Assembly (NCBI GenBank): GCA_963971405.1
Contig: OZ020491.1
Span: forward strand, 2,672,910-2,736,909
Origin: Psococerastis gibbosa
Taxonomy: Eukaryota; Arthropoda; Insecta; Psocodea; Psocidae
DNA length: 64,000 bases
Reading direction: 5' to 3'
The position numbers and the translations under genes are program-made. Under the pieces are notes generated by a model that searched no databases, had not been told where the DNA came from, and saw nothing but the letters and a program-made list of their open reading frames with translations. Shown here one piece after another: positions 1-10,460 of the stretch (position 1 is the first letter of the stretch; every line of letters starts with the position of its first letter).

Positions 1-22
1 GCTGTTGATGACAGCTGTAAGT

Positions 23-235
23 AATGTAATTACAAAGACTTTCACGGCCGGTGCTAGTTGAATTGAGCTGCTCGGAGATGCTATCTTAGATGTCAACGCA
101 GTTCCATTGAAAATTATTGATATTGACCACAGATGTTGATGAAACGTTTGGAAGTACGCTTTCAGAACGACCACGGCCTATCATCTCGAATTCTACTGCT
201 TCATGACCGCTGTACGCTCTAGTTGCTGTATATTT
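23..235 (+). repeat. R5 family repeat with TIR-like end
   Basis: The left end reads GTAATTACAAAGACTTTCAC followed by GGCCGG. It is a near inverted match to the right end of the 14.6-14.8 kb copy (CCGGCCGTGAAAGCTTTTGC, then AGTTAC), which suggests a DNA transposon with about 25-bp inverted ends. The body shares the blocks CGCAGTTCCA, GATGTTGA(C/T)(G/A)AAACGTTT and ATTCTACTGCTTC with copies near 14.7, 37.4 and 63.8 kb. No coding capacity is visible. The right boundary is uncertain. Confidence 0.55.
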
Positions 236-239
236 CTCA

Positions 240-740
240 TTCGGACGTCTACATATGATATCTGCAGCCATTATACATACTGTAACCACATTTCCCAACT
301 TGGTAATTAAAGTTTCCGGACAAAGTTTTATCACTTTCAAACTCCCATCATCAAAACGGGACGTATCAAAACAAATATTAAGAAGTTTGCGTTATGCAAC
401 TCTTGAAATAATCACTCATATTCCCTGCGCAGACTCCGGCCGAAACTTTGTGATTTCCATGTGCAAACTTATATTCAAATTGTAATCTGCGGCAAGAGAA
501 AATTGTGTTTCTTCCCACGTTTGCTAGGAATGCGGAATGTATTTCTATCTTGTGAATATTGCAAGCTTGAACCTAAATTCAACTGTCATATCTTCTTCTT
601 TACCTACCATGTAAGTTATCAGTGCCCCCTTCTGGATATCGAGGGACTCTCAATTCATGCACAACACAATTTCTGTCGTTCACACAATTTTTTGCTTGGA
701 CATACACGTAAGATGTAAGATCCTCCAAAAGGTATATCGA
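240..740. other. No recognisable feature
   Basis: Short open frames here lack recognisable motifs and overlap each other on both strands. I see no repeat shared with the rest of the window. Confidence 0.4.
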
Positions 741-775
741 TAATTGCAAAATCAGGGTGAAAGGGAGGGACACAG

Positions 776-1127
776 AAAGTGGCGTATTCGTAGAAACGAT
801 GAGCTCAACGCGGTGTACCAAGGACCTACGATACTAGCCGAAATCAAGAGAGCCTGCATCAGGTGGCTAGGGCACGTGGAACGAATGCCGGACCATAGGG
901 CAACAAGAGCAGCCTTATACAAGGTGCCCCAAGGGAGAAAACGAGTGAGACGACCACGGATGCGACGGCTGGACGACGTTGAGGTGGATCTGGCGACCTT
1001 CGGCGTCGATGACTGGCGAAGGGGAGCGCAGGCTGGCTTGATGTGGCAGAGCACACGGCCCGTAGCCCGTGGGTATGGGTTCAACTTTGGGACATGCATG
1101 TGTATAGGGTCAAGCCTTCGTGTTTGA
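776..1127 (+). pseudogene. LINE reverse-transcriptase C-terminal fragment
   Basis: The frame encodes RRNDELNAVYQGP, then IRWLGHVERMPD, then QGRKRVRRPRMRRLDDVEVDL and DDWRRGAQ. This is the characteristic tail found downstream of the RT domain in many animal non-LTR retrotransposons (a WLGHVxRM block, a basic GRxxxRRPRxRW-like block, then a D-rich DL..FGV..WR block). Only this tail is present; the RT catalytic domain (YxDD) is absent, so it is a 5'-truncated or broken copy. It lies tail-to-tail with the next LINE fragment. The exact clade cannot be assigned from this tail. Confidence 0.75.
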
Positions 1128-1134
1128 GCCCGTG

Positions 1135-1430
1135 ACTCCTTCTTCTTCTACTTCTTCCCCCTTAATGCGTGCGCAGCGTCGGGGGTCGCCCGAACCCATT
1201 TCCTGAACTCTCCCCGTTGGGACGTTAACGCCTTGAGCCATTGTTTTCCCTCTTGCTCCGGCGAGTTGTTCAATCCTTTCCTCGAGGGTTGTCCTTAGTC
1301 TGCCGATGGGCCTTTTTCCTTGTGGCATTGCTTCCGCCAACCTCCGGGCGGTCCTGTTCTCGTCCATCCTTTGGACGTGCCATTGCAGCTGTTTGTTCTC
1401 CATTCTTCTCTCTATGGAATTCACTTGCAG
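1135..1430 (-). pseudogene. LINE RT C-terminal fragment, GAA-tailed family
   Basis: On the minus strand the frame encodes KQLQWHVQRMDENRTARRL, then PQGKRPIGRLRTTLEERIEQL and ARGKTMAQ. It belongs to the same general tail class as the preceding fragment but a different family. A second copy at 23.9-24.1 kb shares TLEERVEQLTGARGKTMAE. The minus-strand 3' end runs into GAA/GAAGTA-rich sequence (plus-strand CTTCTTCTTCTACTTCTTC at about 1138-1156), resembling a microsatellite 3' tail. No RT core is present. The orientation opposite to the upstream fragment gives a tail-to-tail pair. Confidence 0.7.
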
Positions 1431-1669
1431 GTCTTGCCTGATGCGGTCATTTCGGATGACCGTGACTTATTTTTAGAAAATTCGAGATCGTTATCCACCA
1501 CACTACGGCTTTCTCTAGCAACTCAATTACCGGCTCACGCGATTACCAAATCCCATCAGACCAGCAGGTGTGACAGGTCACATGGGTTCCTGTAAATTTC
1601 AATCATGTCCATTGAGGCCATCGAACATAGCAGTGTATTGGATCAAAATTAAAAGGATTAAGAAAAATC

Positions 1670-1960
1670 TAGTTAAAACTTTACATGTTTCAACAAGCGA
1701 ACATTCTGCCAGTACCGGCACTCAGTTCTGCACTCATAATCATACGGTTCGGATGCTTATTATCAAGTTCTCAATAATTAGTTAATTTAATACTTACATA
1801 TCCTAAATCCTATATCCTAAATTAAATGTCCTAATTCTCGCGTCTTGTTCGGTGTGCTACAAATACAGCGTCTCCGGGCCCGGATCTTCATTCTAACTTC
1901 TTCGCCGCCACCGAACAAGGTAAGTACACTCTACCACCCTACCACGCCTAGTCGCGTCTA
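1670..1960 (+). repeat. 5' LTR of the BEL/Pao element
   Basis: A direct repeat of 7571-7861, 291 bp each, with no difference found by eye. It begins TAGTTAAAAC and ends GTCGCGTCTA. The TAG/CTA ends replace the more usual TG/CA, and this choice is fixed by the exact 5-bp AAATC duplications just outside. It contains a candidate splice donor close to its 3' end. Confidence 0.92.
1916..1925 (+). promoter_or_regulatory. Candidate 5' splice donor inside the LTR
   Basis: CAAG|GTAAGT matches the metazoan U1 donor consensus perfectly and lies about 35 bases before the LTR end. It is repeated at 7817-7826 in the 3' LTR. If transcription starts upstream in the LTR, this donor would be in the 5' leader. 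I see no convincing acceptor just before the gag ATG, so use is unproven. Confidence 0.4.
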
Positions 1961-1962
1961 TA

Positions 1963-1977
1963 TGGTCCTTCAATCCG
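1963..1977 (+). promoter_or_regulatory. Candidate primer-binding site
   Basis: TGGTCCTTCAATCCG starts two bases after the 5' LTR. A TGG start complements the CCA end of a tRNA, as expected of a minus-strand primer site. The matching tRNA was not identified. Confidence 0.5.
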
Positions 1978-2081
1978 TTCTATGAACCTGCGTACCTAAA
2001 TTGCCATTCTTAACGGTCCAATTTACGCATAAAACTCTGCTCAGTTCAGCTCTCATTTTTTTTCTATCTTTCTTTCCGAAA

Positions 2082-2460
2082 ATGTCTGATAATGAATATG
2101 CTCTATCTCCCGCCGATCAAAATACTGTTACGGCTGTTACACTAATACGGCAAGAATTTGAGGATTTGTTCGCAAGAGTAACCAAAATTAGGAACTTAGT
2201 GGACTCATACGCCAAATCCAAGTTATCCTTGCACAAAGAGCAACTGGACATTGCGAGCGAGTTGCAACGCGAGTCCAGGATGTTAGTGCAAGCAACCTAC
2301 AAGAATAATATTCTTCTCGAACCCAAGGCAAAGCTGGATCTTTCTAAACAGACGTCCGCCCTCGATGACATCATCGAAACAATAAGGGTTAAATATCATG
2401 AAGCCTTAGAATACAGTCGCTCTGCAACTACTGCTTCAGTCTCTGCAACTGTACTGTACT
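2082..2460 (+). CDS. gag N-terminal part (frame segment 1 of 4)
   Basis: The chosen start is the ATG at 2082, beginning MSDNEYALSPADQ. An in-frame ATG at 2001 would add 27 hydrophobic residues and looks like leader. The segment is charged and helical, with heptad-like spacing (EFEDLFARVTKIRNL, then a KSKLSLHKEQLDIASELQRE block), as in Pao gag N-termini. The family-like continuation (DIHIPPFSNDIRDFPAFIRL) is in the next frame, so a one-base loss lies about 2440-2465 near a GTACTGTACTAC repeat. The open frame itself runs on to 2648 without meaningful homology. It would form the structural particle of the retrotransposon. Confidence 0.8.
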
Positions 2461-2461
2461 A

Positions 2462-4263
2462 CAACCTACTCAGCCATCTCGAAAAGGCGTTCGTCTTCCA
2501 GATATTCATATTCCGCCATTTTCAAATGATATTCGAGATTTCCCTGCATTTATCCGACTGTTTCAGGCAGTTTATGGCGAAAATACATGGTTGTCTAATG
2601 CCGACAGATTTTATTATCTACAATCTCTGCTCAGAACTGAGGCACTAGCGCTTGTGTGCCACTACCCGCTATCTGACGCTGGTTACGTCAATGCTATAGC
2701 AGCCTTGAAAGAAAGGTATGAATGCCAACGCACTTTGGTCTCATCTCACCTAACTTCATTGTTTAACTTCACGCCTGCCAAAAGAGCAACTCCAGCCTCC
2801 CTCAAAGAATACCTGGAAATCCATAATGATAATATTCAGGCTCTAAAAAGTCTACCGAACATTGACTTAGCCGACGTACTCCTATTACATATTTCACTAC
2901 GTAATCTAGACACCTATACCCGTCGATTGTTTGAAAATCAGGTCGACCAAAATACCGTACCTCAATTTAAGGATCTAATGGCCTTCGTTTCGAAAACTCA
3001 GCACTCCCTATTCCTGCTGGACGCGGAGAAAACTCCAGACAACTTGAAGTCTACATCGAAATCCTCCCAGCTTTATTCCAAAACGTTGCAAGTCCAATTC
3101 AGCAACAAACCAACTTCAGTCAGAACTGCATTGAAACCGAAACCGGTTTCAGCAACCTATAATAATACATCCAAAAATGCATTCTGCATTTTCTGCAACA
3201 GCGATGCTCATAGAATCACTCGTTGCTCCAGTTTCTTGGCTAAGTCCGTCCAAGACCGTACTTCTTGGGTATCACATCAAAATCGATGTCTAGCCTGCAT
3301 GTGCAACCTGCACTTATTACCTAGCTGCACTAGCACCAAGCAGTGCATTTACTGCAACGCCAAGACTCATCACTCACTTTTGTGCCCCAGCAAATCCGTA
3401 CCTACGTACTTAGCTACTCCTGCTCCCACCAGCTCTTCAGCAAATGGTCAAGTCACAACCTGCCTATCTAGTAATGCAAATTCATTCACGCCCAAGTACA
3501 CAACATTGTTCGGCACTGTTCTCTGCTCTGTGGTTGATAACTCTGGTTTTATCCACGAAGTTAATGTAATGCTAGACACAGGTAGCAACCAAGACCTAAT
3601 AAGCCTCAAGACTGCAAAGAGGCTTGGTCTCCAAATTAACAAACAAAATACTGTCAACATTTCAGTCCTCGCTAACAGTCAATTATCTACAATTGGAACT
3701 GTTGCATGCACCTTAGAATCACGTTACAACCAAAACCATAAACTACACATATCAGCTAACGTGCTGCAAATTAATCAACTGCAACTCGCCGATCCAAAAC
3801 CATTCGTTTCCAAGGAAATTCACATCCTACTCAGCACTGCGTCCACAATGGACATATTGTCTTCTGGATCAAATCAGCTCAATACCGCAGTATCGCCCGA
3901 TCCTAAGATCCCGAAGGCTATCCATACAGAATTCGGATACATTATTATAGGTCGTGTACCCCATGCAATTGATACCTGCATCTTGCCCTGTTCTTATTTC
4001 GCTACAGCCTCTGATAATCTAACCACAAAAATTGAAGAACTTTTCAAACGGGAATCAATTCCAGACCCCGAATCGGAACCTGCCATCCCTACATCGGAGA
4101 ATTTAGAAATTGAAAAACACTTTACGGCTACCCATTCTCGAGATGTTGACGGAAGATTCATCGTCAGTCTCCCCTTCAAGCAGAATCCAGTACCTATTGG
4201 TTGCAATAAACATCGTGCGATGGCCAGCTTCCGTGGAATGGAAAACCGGCTATCAAAAAATCA
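2462..4263 (+). CDS. gag C-terminus, protease and start of RT (segment 2 of 4)
   Basis: The segment carries gag core sequence, then three CX2CX4HX4C zinc knuckles. Numbering from the ATG at 2591, these are CIFC (residue 199), CLAC (233) and CIYC (252), and would bind RNA. The aspartic protease follows, with VMLDTGSNQDLIS (catalytic Asp 329), then a linker and the RT N-terminus, including RDVDGRFIVSLPFK and FRGMENRLSKN. The true reading frame enters before the ATG at 2591, so that ATG is not a natural start. At a run of six A (about 4254-4259) the RT homology moves to the -1 frame; the remainder of this frame to 4396 is not family-like. Three knuckles is on the high side for such gags. Confidence 0.85.
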
Positions 4264-7155
4264 GCATACCCCATTTACCAAGCAGCCTTACAAGACTATA
4301 TTAATAAACAGCAAATCTGCCCATCACTTATCACCAATCAGTACCTATTCAACAGTCACGTGGTCTTCAAACGCTCAAATAACAAACCAAAGTTAGTCTT
4401 TGACCCTACATTAACCGCCCCAGGTCATACCGCAACGTTTAATGACCAACTTATGTGTGGACCACCACTGCAAAGACCAATTAACTACATTATACTATCA
4501 GCCCGCTGGAATCGAGTATGCTTCACAGCTGATATCGACACTTTTTACAGATCGATAAAAATATCGAACGATGACTCTGAGAAAATGCACATACTATCTC
4601 GTGTAGATTCAACTAATTCCGTATCTCCACAAGGCACCATAACCGAACTCAAGATTAACCACTTATGTTATGGGCTTAAGTGCAGCCCTTACATTGCTCT
4701 ACGATGCCTTAAACAGCTCTGTATCGAAAATGAATCTCAATTACCTCGCGCCTGTCAAGTAATATCTACAGACACCTATATCGACGATATATGGACTGGT
4801 GCGTCATCCATTGCTGAATGCACAAAACTACGTATCGAACTCACAACCCTGCTTGCTAAAGGAAAATTCGCCCTCAGCAAATTTGCCTCTTCTCACCCAG
4901 AAGTACTCACTGGCCTACAAGATTGCAACTTAGCCTCCAGCATCAGTCTATCAGAAACACCAGAATCCAGCATCCCTGTCCTTGGACTCTACTGGAAACC
5001 AAAGTCTGATGTTTTCTGCTTTCAGCTTACAACATTCTCCGGACCTGTAACCCGAAGAAACTGCACCAGCTATCTAGCCAGAACATATGACAGCCTCGGT
5101 CTAATTCATCCAGTCATATTTTGGATTAAAAGATTTAATCAGCTTCTGTGGTGTGGTGATTTCAGCCAGAAGGATTGGGATACTCCTGTACCTACATCCC
5201 TATCTGCCGAATGGATGAACTTCATCAATGAAATGCCTGCTATTTGCACCATTGCAATACCCCGCTTTATAGCCAACCCCACCGGAAAAAACTACTTAGC
5301 TCTGTTTTCCGATGCAAGTGATAAAGGGTACGCTTGTGCCGCATACCTTATTTCAACTTTTGAACAAGGTACCAATACTAGCCATTTACTAATAGCCAAA
5401 AATAAACTTGCTCCAATTCATACAAAGCGAACCACTCCCCAGCTGGAACTAGCAGCAATCCAACTAGCGGCTAAGCTAATCAAGTGGTTATTCACAGGAA
5501 ATCTACCCTACAAGATTGATGGTACCTACTTATACTCAGATTCGACAATAGCCCTAGCATACCTTAACAAGCCTACATATAAGTTAAAGGTGTATGCAGG
5601 TAATCGAGTATCTAACATAATCAGCTTTACGAAAGATTACAATGTAACATTCCTACACTGCAAGTCAGAAGACAATGCGGCCGACCCCGCCAGTCGTGGT
5701 CTGACACCCTCGCAACTCGTCAATAGCCGCCTTTGGTTTCGTGGACCTGCGTTCCTCGCTACCAATTTCCCCCCTGATCAACCGCCTATGATCAGGGTGC
5801 GCGATTCCCTGCTACCCGATGTCAAACCCGAATTCGTAACACTAACAAATACTAGGGAGGTCAAACAGACTGTATTTATCACATCTAAAAAACTCGATAC
5901 GGAATGTGTGATTCTGGAACTTCTGAATAAAAGTTCGAACTTTAATCGCCTAATACGAACCACTGCATATTTTCTACGTTTCGTCGATCATTTGCGCAAA
6001 CCAAAATTGCCGCGTCCGTCATGGCTCATTCTCAGCCACGACGAAGTAAATCAGTCATCCATTCTGCTTTGCAAATATTCGCAGTTATCTATAACCAAAC
6101 CTCCGCTGCATTTATCACCATTCTTAGACGGCAATGGCGTACTACGTGTGGGGGGGCGTCTTCATAACTCCGACCTACCGTATTCTACAAAACACCCAAT
6201 ATTAATCAACTCAAAATGTAACCTTGCAACCTTAATATGCCGACATTACCACCTGCTATCTGGACATGGCGGACTATCACTCAGTTTATCACTAGCTCGC
6301 CAAACCTACTGGATAACTTCTGGCAGATCCTTAATGAGATCAATTATACACAAATGTGTAACCTGCGCCAAATGGCACTCAAAACCTCTAGCTCCACAAC
6401 AGGGAAACTTGCCAAGCTTCCGTACTCAGGCCTGCTTCCCATTCCGCAACATCGTAGGAGTCGACGCATTCGGACCCTACCATGTTAAACTCTCAGCAAG
6501 AAGAAATTCAGGCACTCAGAAAATATGGGGTGTCACATTTCTGTGCGAATCGACCCGGGCCATCCACATTGAACCAGTATCGTCTCTATCTGCCACGGAT
6601 TTTCTAGCAGCCCTGGATCGTTTCTGCAGCAGACGGTCAGTCCCACTAGAAATTCGCGCTGACAATGGCGGAAACTTCCGCGCCGGAAGTAAAACTATAT
6701 CCGAATTTGCAAAATTCCTGGAAGCTGAAAAAGACACAATCTTATCGTCTGCTTTAACACGGCAGTTAAAATTCTCATTTATCCCTGCTTATAGCCCATG
6801 GATGGGAAGTTGGGAACCTCTTATCAAACAGATAAAATTCTTTTTGACACCATTGGTCGCTCAAAATCAGCCAATGTACTTCGAAGAATATGTCACATTA
6901 TTTGCGCGAGTGGAAGCGCTAGTAAACTCGCGTCCCTACCTACCAGCCCAGCTAACTGAACTCGGCGCAATCTTATGCCCTGGCAGCTTCCTCGTAGGGG
7001 GACCCCTTGTACTACCCCCAGAACCTATTGCGAACAACCCGGAAACTACCCTATCAGTTGGTCAGCGCTGGAACCGCATCCGGTCTATCCTCCAAATATT
7101 TTGGAAAAAATCGAGCATGGACATGCTTCACACCCTGCAACAGAAGCAAAAGTGG
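4264..7155 (+). CDS. pol: RT, RNase H and integrase (segment 3 of 4)
   Basis: Numbering from the ATG at 4360. RT: TADIDTFYRSIKI near residues 54-66 with the first catalytic Asp, and YIDDIWTG at 140 with the paired catalytic Asp. RNase H: LFSDASDKGYACAAYL near 314, with YSDSTIALAYL later. Integrase: a zinc-binding H-H-C-C region (HYHLLSGHGG ... CVTCAK), then catalytic D702 in VGVDAFGPYH, D768 in ADNGGNF and E819 in SWEPLIKQI. All catalytic residues are present, so the enzyme core looks intact. Family-like RT sequence starts upstream of the ATG, from about 4264, after a one-base shift in an A run. The frame ends at 7170, but homology leaves it in a C run at about 7155. Confidence 0.9.
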
Positions 7156-7156
7156 C

Positions 7157-7360
7157 CCCCGCTCCACTGACACCGTCAATAACGGCGACCTTGTATGGAT
7201 AAAAGACATGAACACCCACCCAGGTACCTGGCCATTAGGAAAAATTGTTAAAACCTACCCTGGCACCGACAGTATAACCCGTGTAGTAGACGTCTATTCC
7301 AACAATACTACCCTTCGCCGCGCCGTAAGGAATCTCATTCTGGTTCCCACGTCTCAATAA
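7157..7360 (+). CDS. pol C-terminal tail (segment 4 of 4)
   Basis: The frame carries NGDLVWIKDMNTHPGTWPLG, then KIVKTYPGTDSITRVVDV, and ends at TAA 7358-7360. This is the DUF5641-like tail that follows the integrase core in BEL/Pao elements (a GDLVLIKD...WPLGRV...PG.DG..RV pattern). It is one base out of frame with the preceding segment because of a C run at about 7155-7160. The upstream part of this open frame, back to 7007, is an out-of-frame shadow. Confidence 0.85.
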   Translation, partial: PRSTDTVNNGDLVWIKDMNTHPGTWPLGKIVKTYPGTDSITRVVDVYSNNTTLRRAVRNLILVPTSQ

Positions 7361-7561
7361 TCTCAACTATATATACTTTACTCATCTCTACTCTTCAACC
7401 CCGTTCTTCTAGGCCTGCAATCTACTAACTCTCTCTCCTTTGTATGTTTACCTTTGGGGCCTCCCAATCTTCTCTCGCAATCGCCCCTGCGAATCGTCGC
7501 CCCAACCTGCTTTTCTTCCTGTTCCTTTCCGACAGGTCACCTGCCCCTCATCCCCATCGCC

Positions 7562-7570
7562 GGGGGAGGA
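7562..7570 (+). promoter_or_regulatory. Polypurine tract
   Basis: GGGGGAGGA directly abuts the 3' LTR start (TAGTT at 7571), the expected plus-strand primer of an LTR retrotransposon. Confidence 0.85.
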
Positions 7571-7861
7571 TAGTTAAAACTTTACATGTTTCAACAAGCG
7601 AACATTCTGCCAGTACCGGCACTCAGTTCTGCACTCATAATCATACGGTTCGGATGCTTATTATCAAGTTCTCAATAATTAGTTAATTTAATACTTACAT
7701 ATCCTAAATCCTATATCCTAAATTAAATGTCCTAATTCTCGCGTCTTGTTCGGTGTGCTACAAATACAGCGTCTCCGGGCCCGGATCTTCATTCTAACTT
7801 CTTCGCCGCCACCGAACAAGGTAAGTACACTCTACCACCCTACCACGCCTAGTCGCGTCTA
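7571..7861 (+). repeat. 3' LTR of the BEL/Pao element
   Basis: Same 291-bp sequence as 1670-1960, ending GTCTA, followed by the AAATC target duplication. Near-zero divergence implies a recent insertion. Confidence 0.92.
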
Positions 7862-7866
7862 AAATC

Positions 7867-8083
7867 TAATACGAAGCCTAGATCGTGGATTCGAATCCCA
7901 CCAAATCCAGACTTTTTATACCCTCTATTTTCGGTTATAACGAGGAGGTTACCTATTCAACCTAAGTTAGTTCAATGTCAGTATATTCTATACCATAACA
8001 TAATGCTACAACACGAGGTTCGACACGAGAAACCCTTTGGCACCCGGTATAGGTATTTGTTCTCGTCCGATTTGATCTCGACT
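7867..8083. other. Flank interrupted by the LTR element, with a B-box-like motif
   Basis: GGATTCGAATCCC at about 7890-7902 resembles the tRNA/SINE B box inside a T-arm-like palindrome. Together with the sequence before 1665, this locus may have been a tRNA-related repeat that the LTR element split. I cannot fold a full cloverleaf, so no tRNA is called. Confidence 0.25.
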
Positions 8084-8095
8084 GATTTGATTATG

Positions 8096-8454
8096 TTGTT
8101 GTTTTTAAAGCCTGCTTTCAGCATTTCTGCTTTAAGCAACCCTGTCAGTCAGCCTGGCGGGTGGGGTGAGTCTGTTTGTTAACTTGAGGCACCCTAAGGG
8201 CCGACTCTTTCAATTCGGGCAATGGGGAGTTGATTAACAGAGGGGACCTCCTGATTATAGTGGATTCCGAACCACTTGGGGAACATGGTAAAGTCACACG
8301 ATTAAATCGGAGGTGACCAGGACTCGACTTATACTGCCTAAGCGCGTTATCATGTCCCACCAGGTTCCCCTGCCAACGCTGTGCACACTACCAAGTTGCC
8401 GCAGTTTGAAACATGCTCTGCTCTAATGGAATCAACATGGTAAGGCCGTTGGCC
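8096..8454 (-). mobile_element. R4: 5S-like SINE, copy 1, with 12-bp target duplication
   Basis: Read on the minus strand, it starts GGCCAACGGCCTTACCA and its 3' end is AACAAC-rich. The same sequence GATTTGATTATG flanks it at 8084-8095 and 8455-8466, a perfect 12-bp target duplication typical of LINE-driven retroposition. The first 28 bases of the family resemble the start of animal 5S rRNA (GCCAACG.CC.TACCA.G.TGAAT). It is non-coding. Confidence 0.75.
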
Positions 8455-8466
8455 GATTTGATTATG

Positions 8467-9380
8467 ACTGATTCGTTTGAAAATTTCTTTATTGCCGTTC
8501 AATATAATAATAAAAAACATTCAATTTTTATTCAAAATAAAGTAAAATATTTTTGATGGCCAATGTTTTCAGATTGGTCGCTGGGTAAGGTCCTGGACCC
8601 ATAGTATGCGCCATTTAAGAACCCTGCTGTTGGTAATCAATCAATAACACCGGTTACAGATGTTATTAAATAAGCCAAAAATAAAAGACAAGCGAGAGAA
8701 ACAGCTGTGGCAGAGTTCGAAAAAAAAGCAACAGCTCTTTTGGAATTTTTTTTGATAAAATTGACAGCGCCTCTCAAGATCATCACTCTTTTCTGTCTCT
8801 CTCTTCTACAGGATGTTGCATATTAATATACTCGTCAATACCATGCCTCCTTTCCCACAGCTCACCCCATCACATTTTCTCCATTTTGCAACCTTTTTGA
8901 CTTTACTTCAATTTTTTGGAAATTAGTTGTTCGTCTTGCAGTGCTTTAAAAAAAAATGCTAGGGTCCCAGGGTTTTCTCATATTAAAAAAACTTGTGTAA
9001 ATTCTATGGGTAATGAACAGTTGTGTAACGTGCCAATTTCTTACACAAAAATTAATAAGGCGAGGAACTATTGAAATGCTACGTATATTATTATCAATAA
9101 ATAAATACAGCTATAATATCTTATAGCTTATCTTATCTTAACACGGCAGATCTCGATTATTGTATCTTTAATTAATAATCATGTAAACTTACCCTTATGG
9201 ACTGGCAGCGCCTCTACTCGTACATTAATTAATTACGACTCTCCTTTCACTACTCAGTGCCGTCTATTTTATAATAGTAAATTACCGTCATAGCCGGATG
9301 TAACTTTCTGTAATGTACTAATTTCAGAGAATAGATTTCATATAGTACAGTTGCTATCATTTTTTAATACATTATTTTCT
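8467..9380. other. AT-rich sequence, nothing recognised
   Basis: It has no coding-like frame and no repeat shared with other parts of the window. Short A and T runs only. Confidence 0.4.
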
Positions 9381-9388
9381 GCTAAATT

Positions 9389-9749
9389 TTTGTTTTGTTT
9401 GGTTTCCAATGCCTTTCATTTCTGCTCAAAGCAACACTATCAACCTGGCGGGGGGAGTGAATCTGTTTGACAACTTGAGGCACCCCAAGGGCAAACTCCT
9501 TCAACTCGGGGGGAAAAGGGAGTCGACTGAAAGGGTGGACCTCCTGAATATAGTGGATTCCGAACCACTTTGGGAACATGGTAAAGTCACTCGATAAATT
9601 CGGAGGTGACTAGGACTCGACACGTACTTAGACTCAGTGCGTTATCATGTCCCACCATATTCCCCTGCCAAGTCTGTGCACACTACCAAGTTTGCCGCAG
9701 TTTGAAACATGCTCTGCTTTCATGGATTCAACTTGTTAAGGCCGTTGGC
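9389..9749 (-). mobile_element. R4: 5S-like SINE, copy 2
   Basis: Collinear with copy 1 over nearly its full length (blocks GGCACCCYAAGGGC, GTGGATTCCGAACCACTT and TAAGGCCGTTGGC). The minus-strand start is at 9749. The TG-rich left end (TTGTTTTGTTTGG) replaces the AAC tail. No clean target duplication was found. Confidence 0.7.
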
Positions 9750-9769
9750 TGTAACATTTTTGGTATAGT

Positions 9770-9822
9770 CTTCTTCTGCTTCAAGTGCCTCTTCAATCGA
9801 AGATTGGCGATCATCATGGCAA
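9770..9822 (-). repeat. L repeat fragment (GAAGATTGGCGATCATCAT), copy 1
   Basis: CTTCTTCTGCTTC, then CAATCGAAGATTGGCGATCA, recurs near 18.95 and 26.42 kb, always next to a CTTCTTC run. On the minus strand this is a unique block followed by a GAA-rich 3' tail, like the LINE ends in this window. Confidence 0.5.
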
Positions 9823-10002
9823 TCGTAGACAGATAGATACCCAATTCAAAATGAGCTTATCTAGTGTGAATGAAACAAGTCATGGAAAACATATTTTCCC
9901 CTCCTCAAATAATTGAAAATCCATGGCATGAATACATACTATAGTGTAACAGGAAGCATTATAGGCTTATGAAATGTATATTGTATACATTTATGTAGCC
10001 TA

Positions 10003-10165
10003 CAGTCATGGAGTGGCGCTTTTACATCATGTCTACGAAATATACGAGGATATACGCGGAATGTCAATGGTCGACTCCCAAACACCGGATGCACCCCCCC
10101 CCCCCATACCGCCCCCCCTCCGCCCTTGCCCCCACTAGCCCCAAAAACGCTGGCGACCATGACTG
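10003..10165. mobile_element. Small TIR element with a C-tract core
   Basis: The ends are CAGTCATGGAGTGGCGCTTT and its partial inverse, ending ...GGCGACCATGACTG. The middle holds a 13-base C run and further C blocks. The CAG...CTG ends are hAT-like, but no 8-bp duplication was found. Confidence 0.4.
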
Positions 10166-10460
10166 TGTGACTTTTTTATGGCCTTCCGGTCTGTACTTTA
10201 TAGCTTGCTTTGATATTTACGTTTGTAATATAGATTTAAGCGTGGATATATGCTGTGAAAATTCGGATTTTAGCTGGGGTGATTTTTTTTCATTGTTTGA
10301 CTAGAGGATGATAATGCCTTGGCCCTTGAGGGTGTTCAAAATTCTGGGTTATAAAGAAAGGTAACTAACAGCAGATTTGTGTGCTGTTTAATTTCCGACC
10401 AAATGGTGTACAATCTAAACACACTTTGCATTCTACTATAGTATAACGACCAATGTACAT

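Larger units (their letters stand above)
1665..7866 (+). mobile_element. BEL/Pao-type LTR retrotransposon, nearly complete
   Basis: Two 291-bp LTRs (1670-1960 and 7571-7861) flank gag and pol. A 5-bp target duplication AAATC lies at 1665-1669 and 7862-7866. LTR ends are TAG...CTA. A candidate primer site follows the 5' LTR and a polypurine tract abuts the 3' LTR. Pol order is protease, reverse transcriptase, RNase H, integrase, with Pao-like signatures (YIDDIWTG in RT, a Pao-type integrase). There is no envelope-like frame. Three single-base frame breaks split the polyprotein into four frames although the LTRs look identical by eye. It is therefore either a very recent insertion of a damaged element, or an assembly with indel errors. 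Classification as BEL/Pao is from motif order and is confident; a subfamily is not assigned. Confidence 0.92.

Noticed and set aside
752-1099. 115-codon minus-strand frame
   Set aside because: Antisense shadow of the LINE fragment at 776-1127.
3994-4206. 70-codon minus-strand frame inside pol
   Set aside because: Antisense shadow of the BEL/Pao protease-RT segment.
7870-7910. tRNA gene
   Set aside because: Only a B-box-like stem is visible; no A box or acceptor stem could be paired after mentally removing the LTR element.
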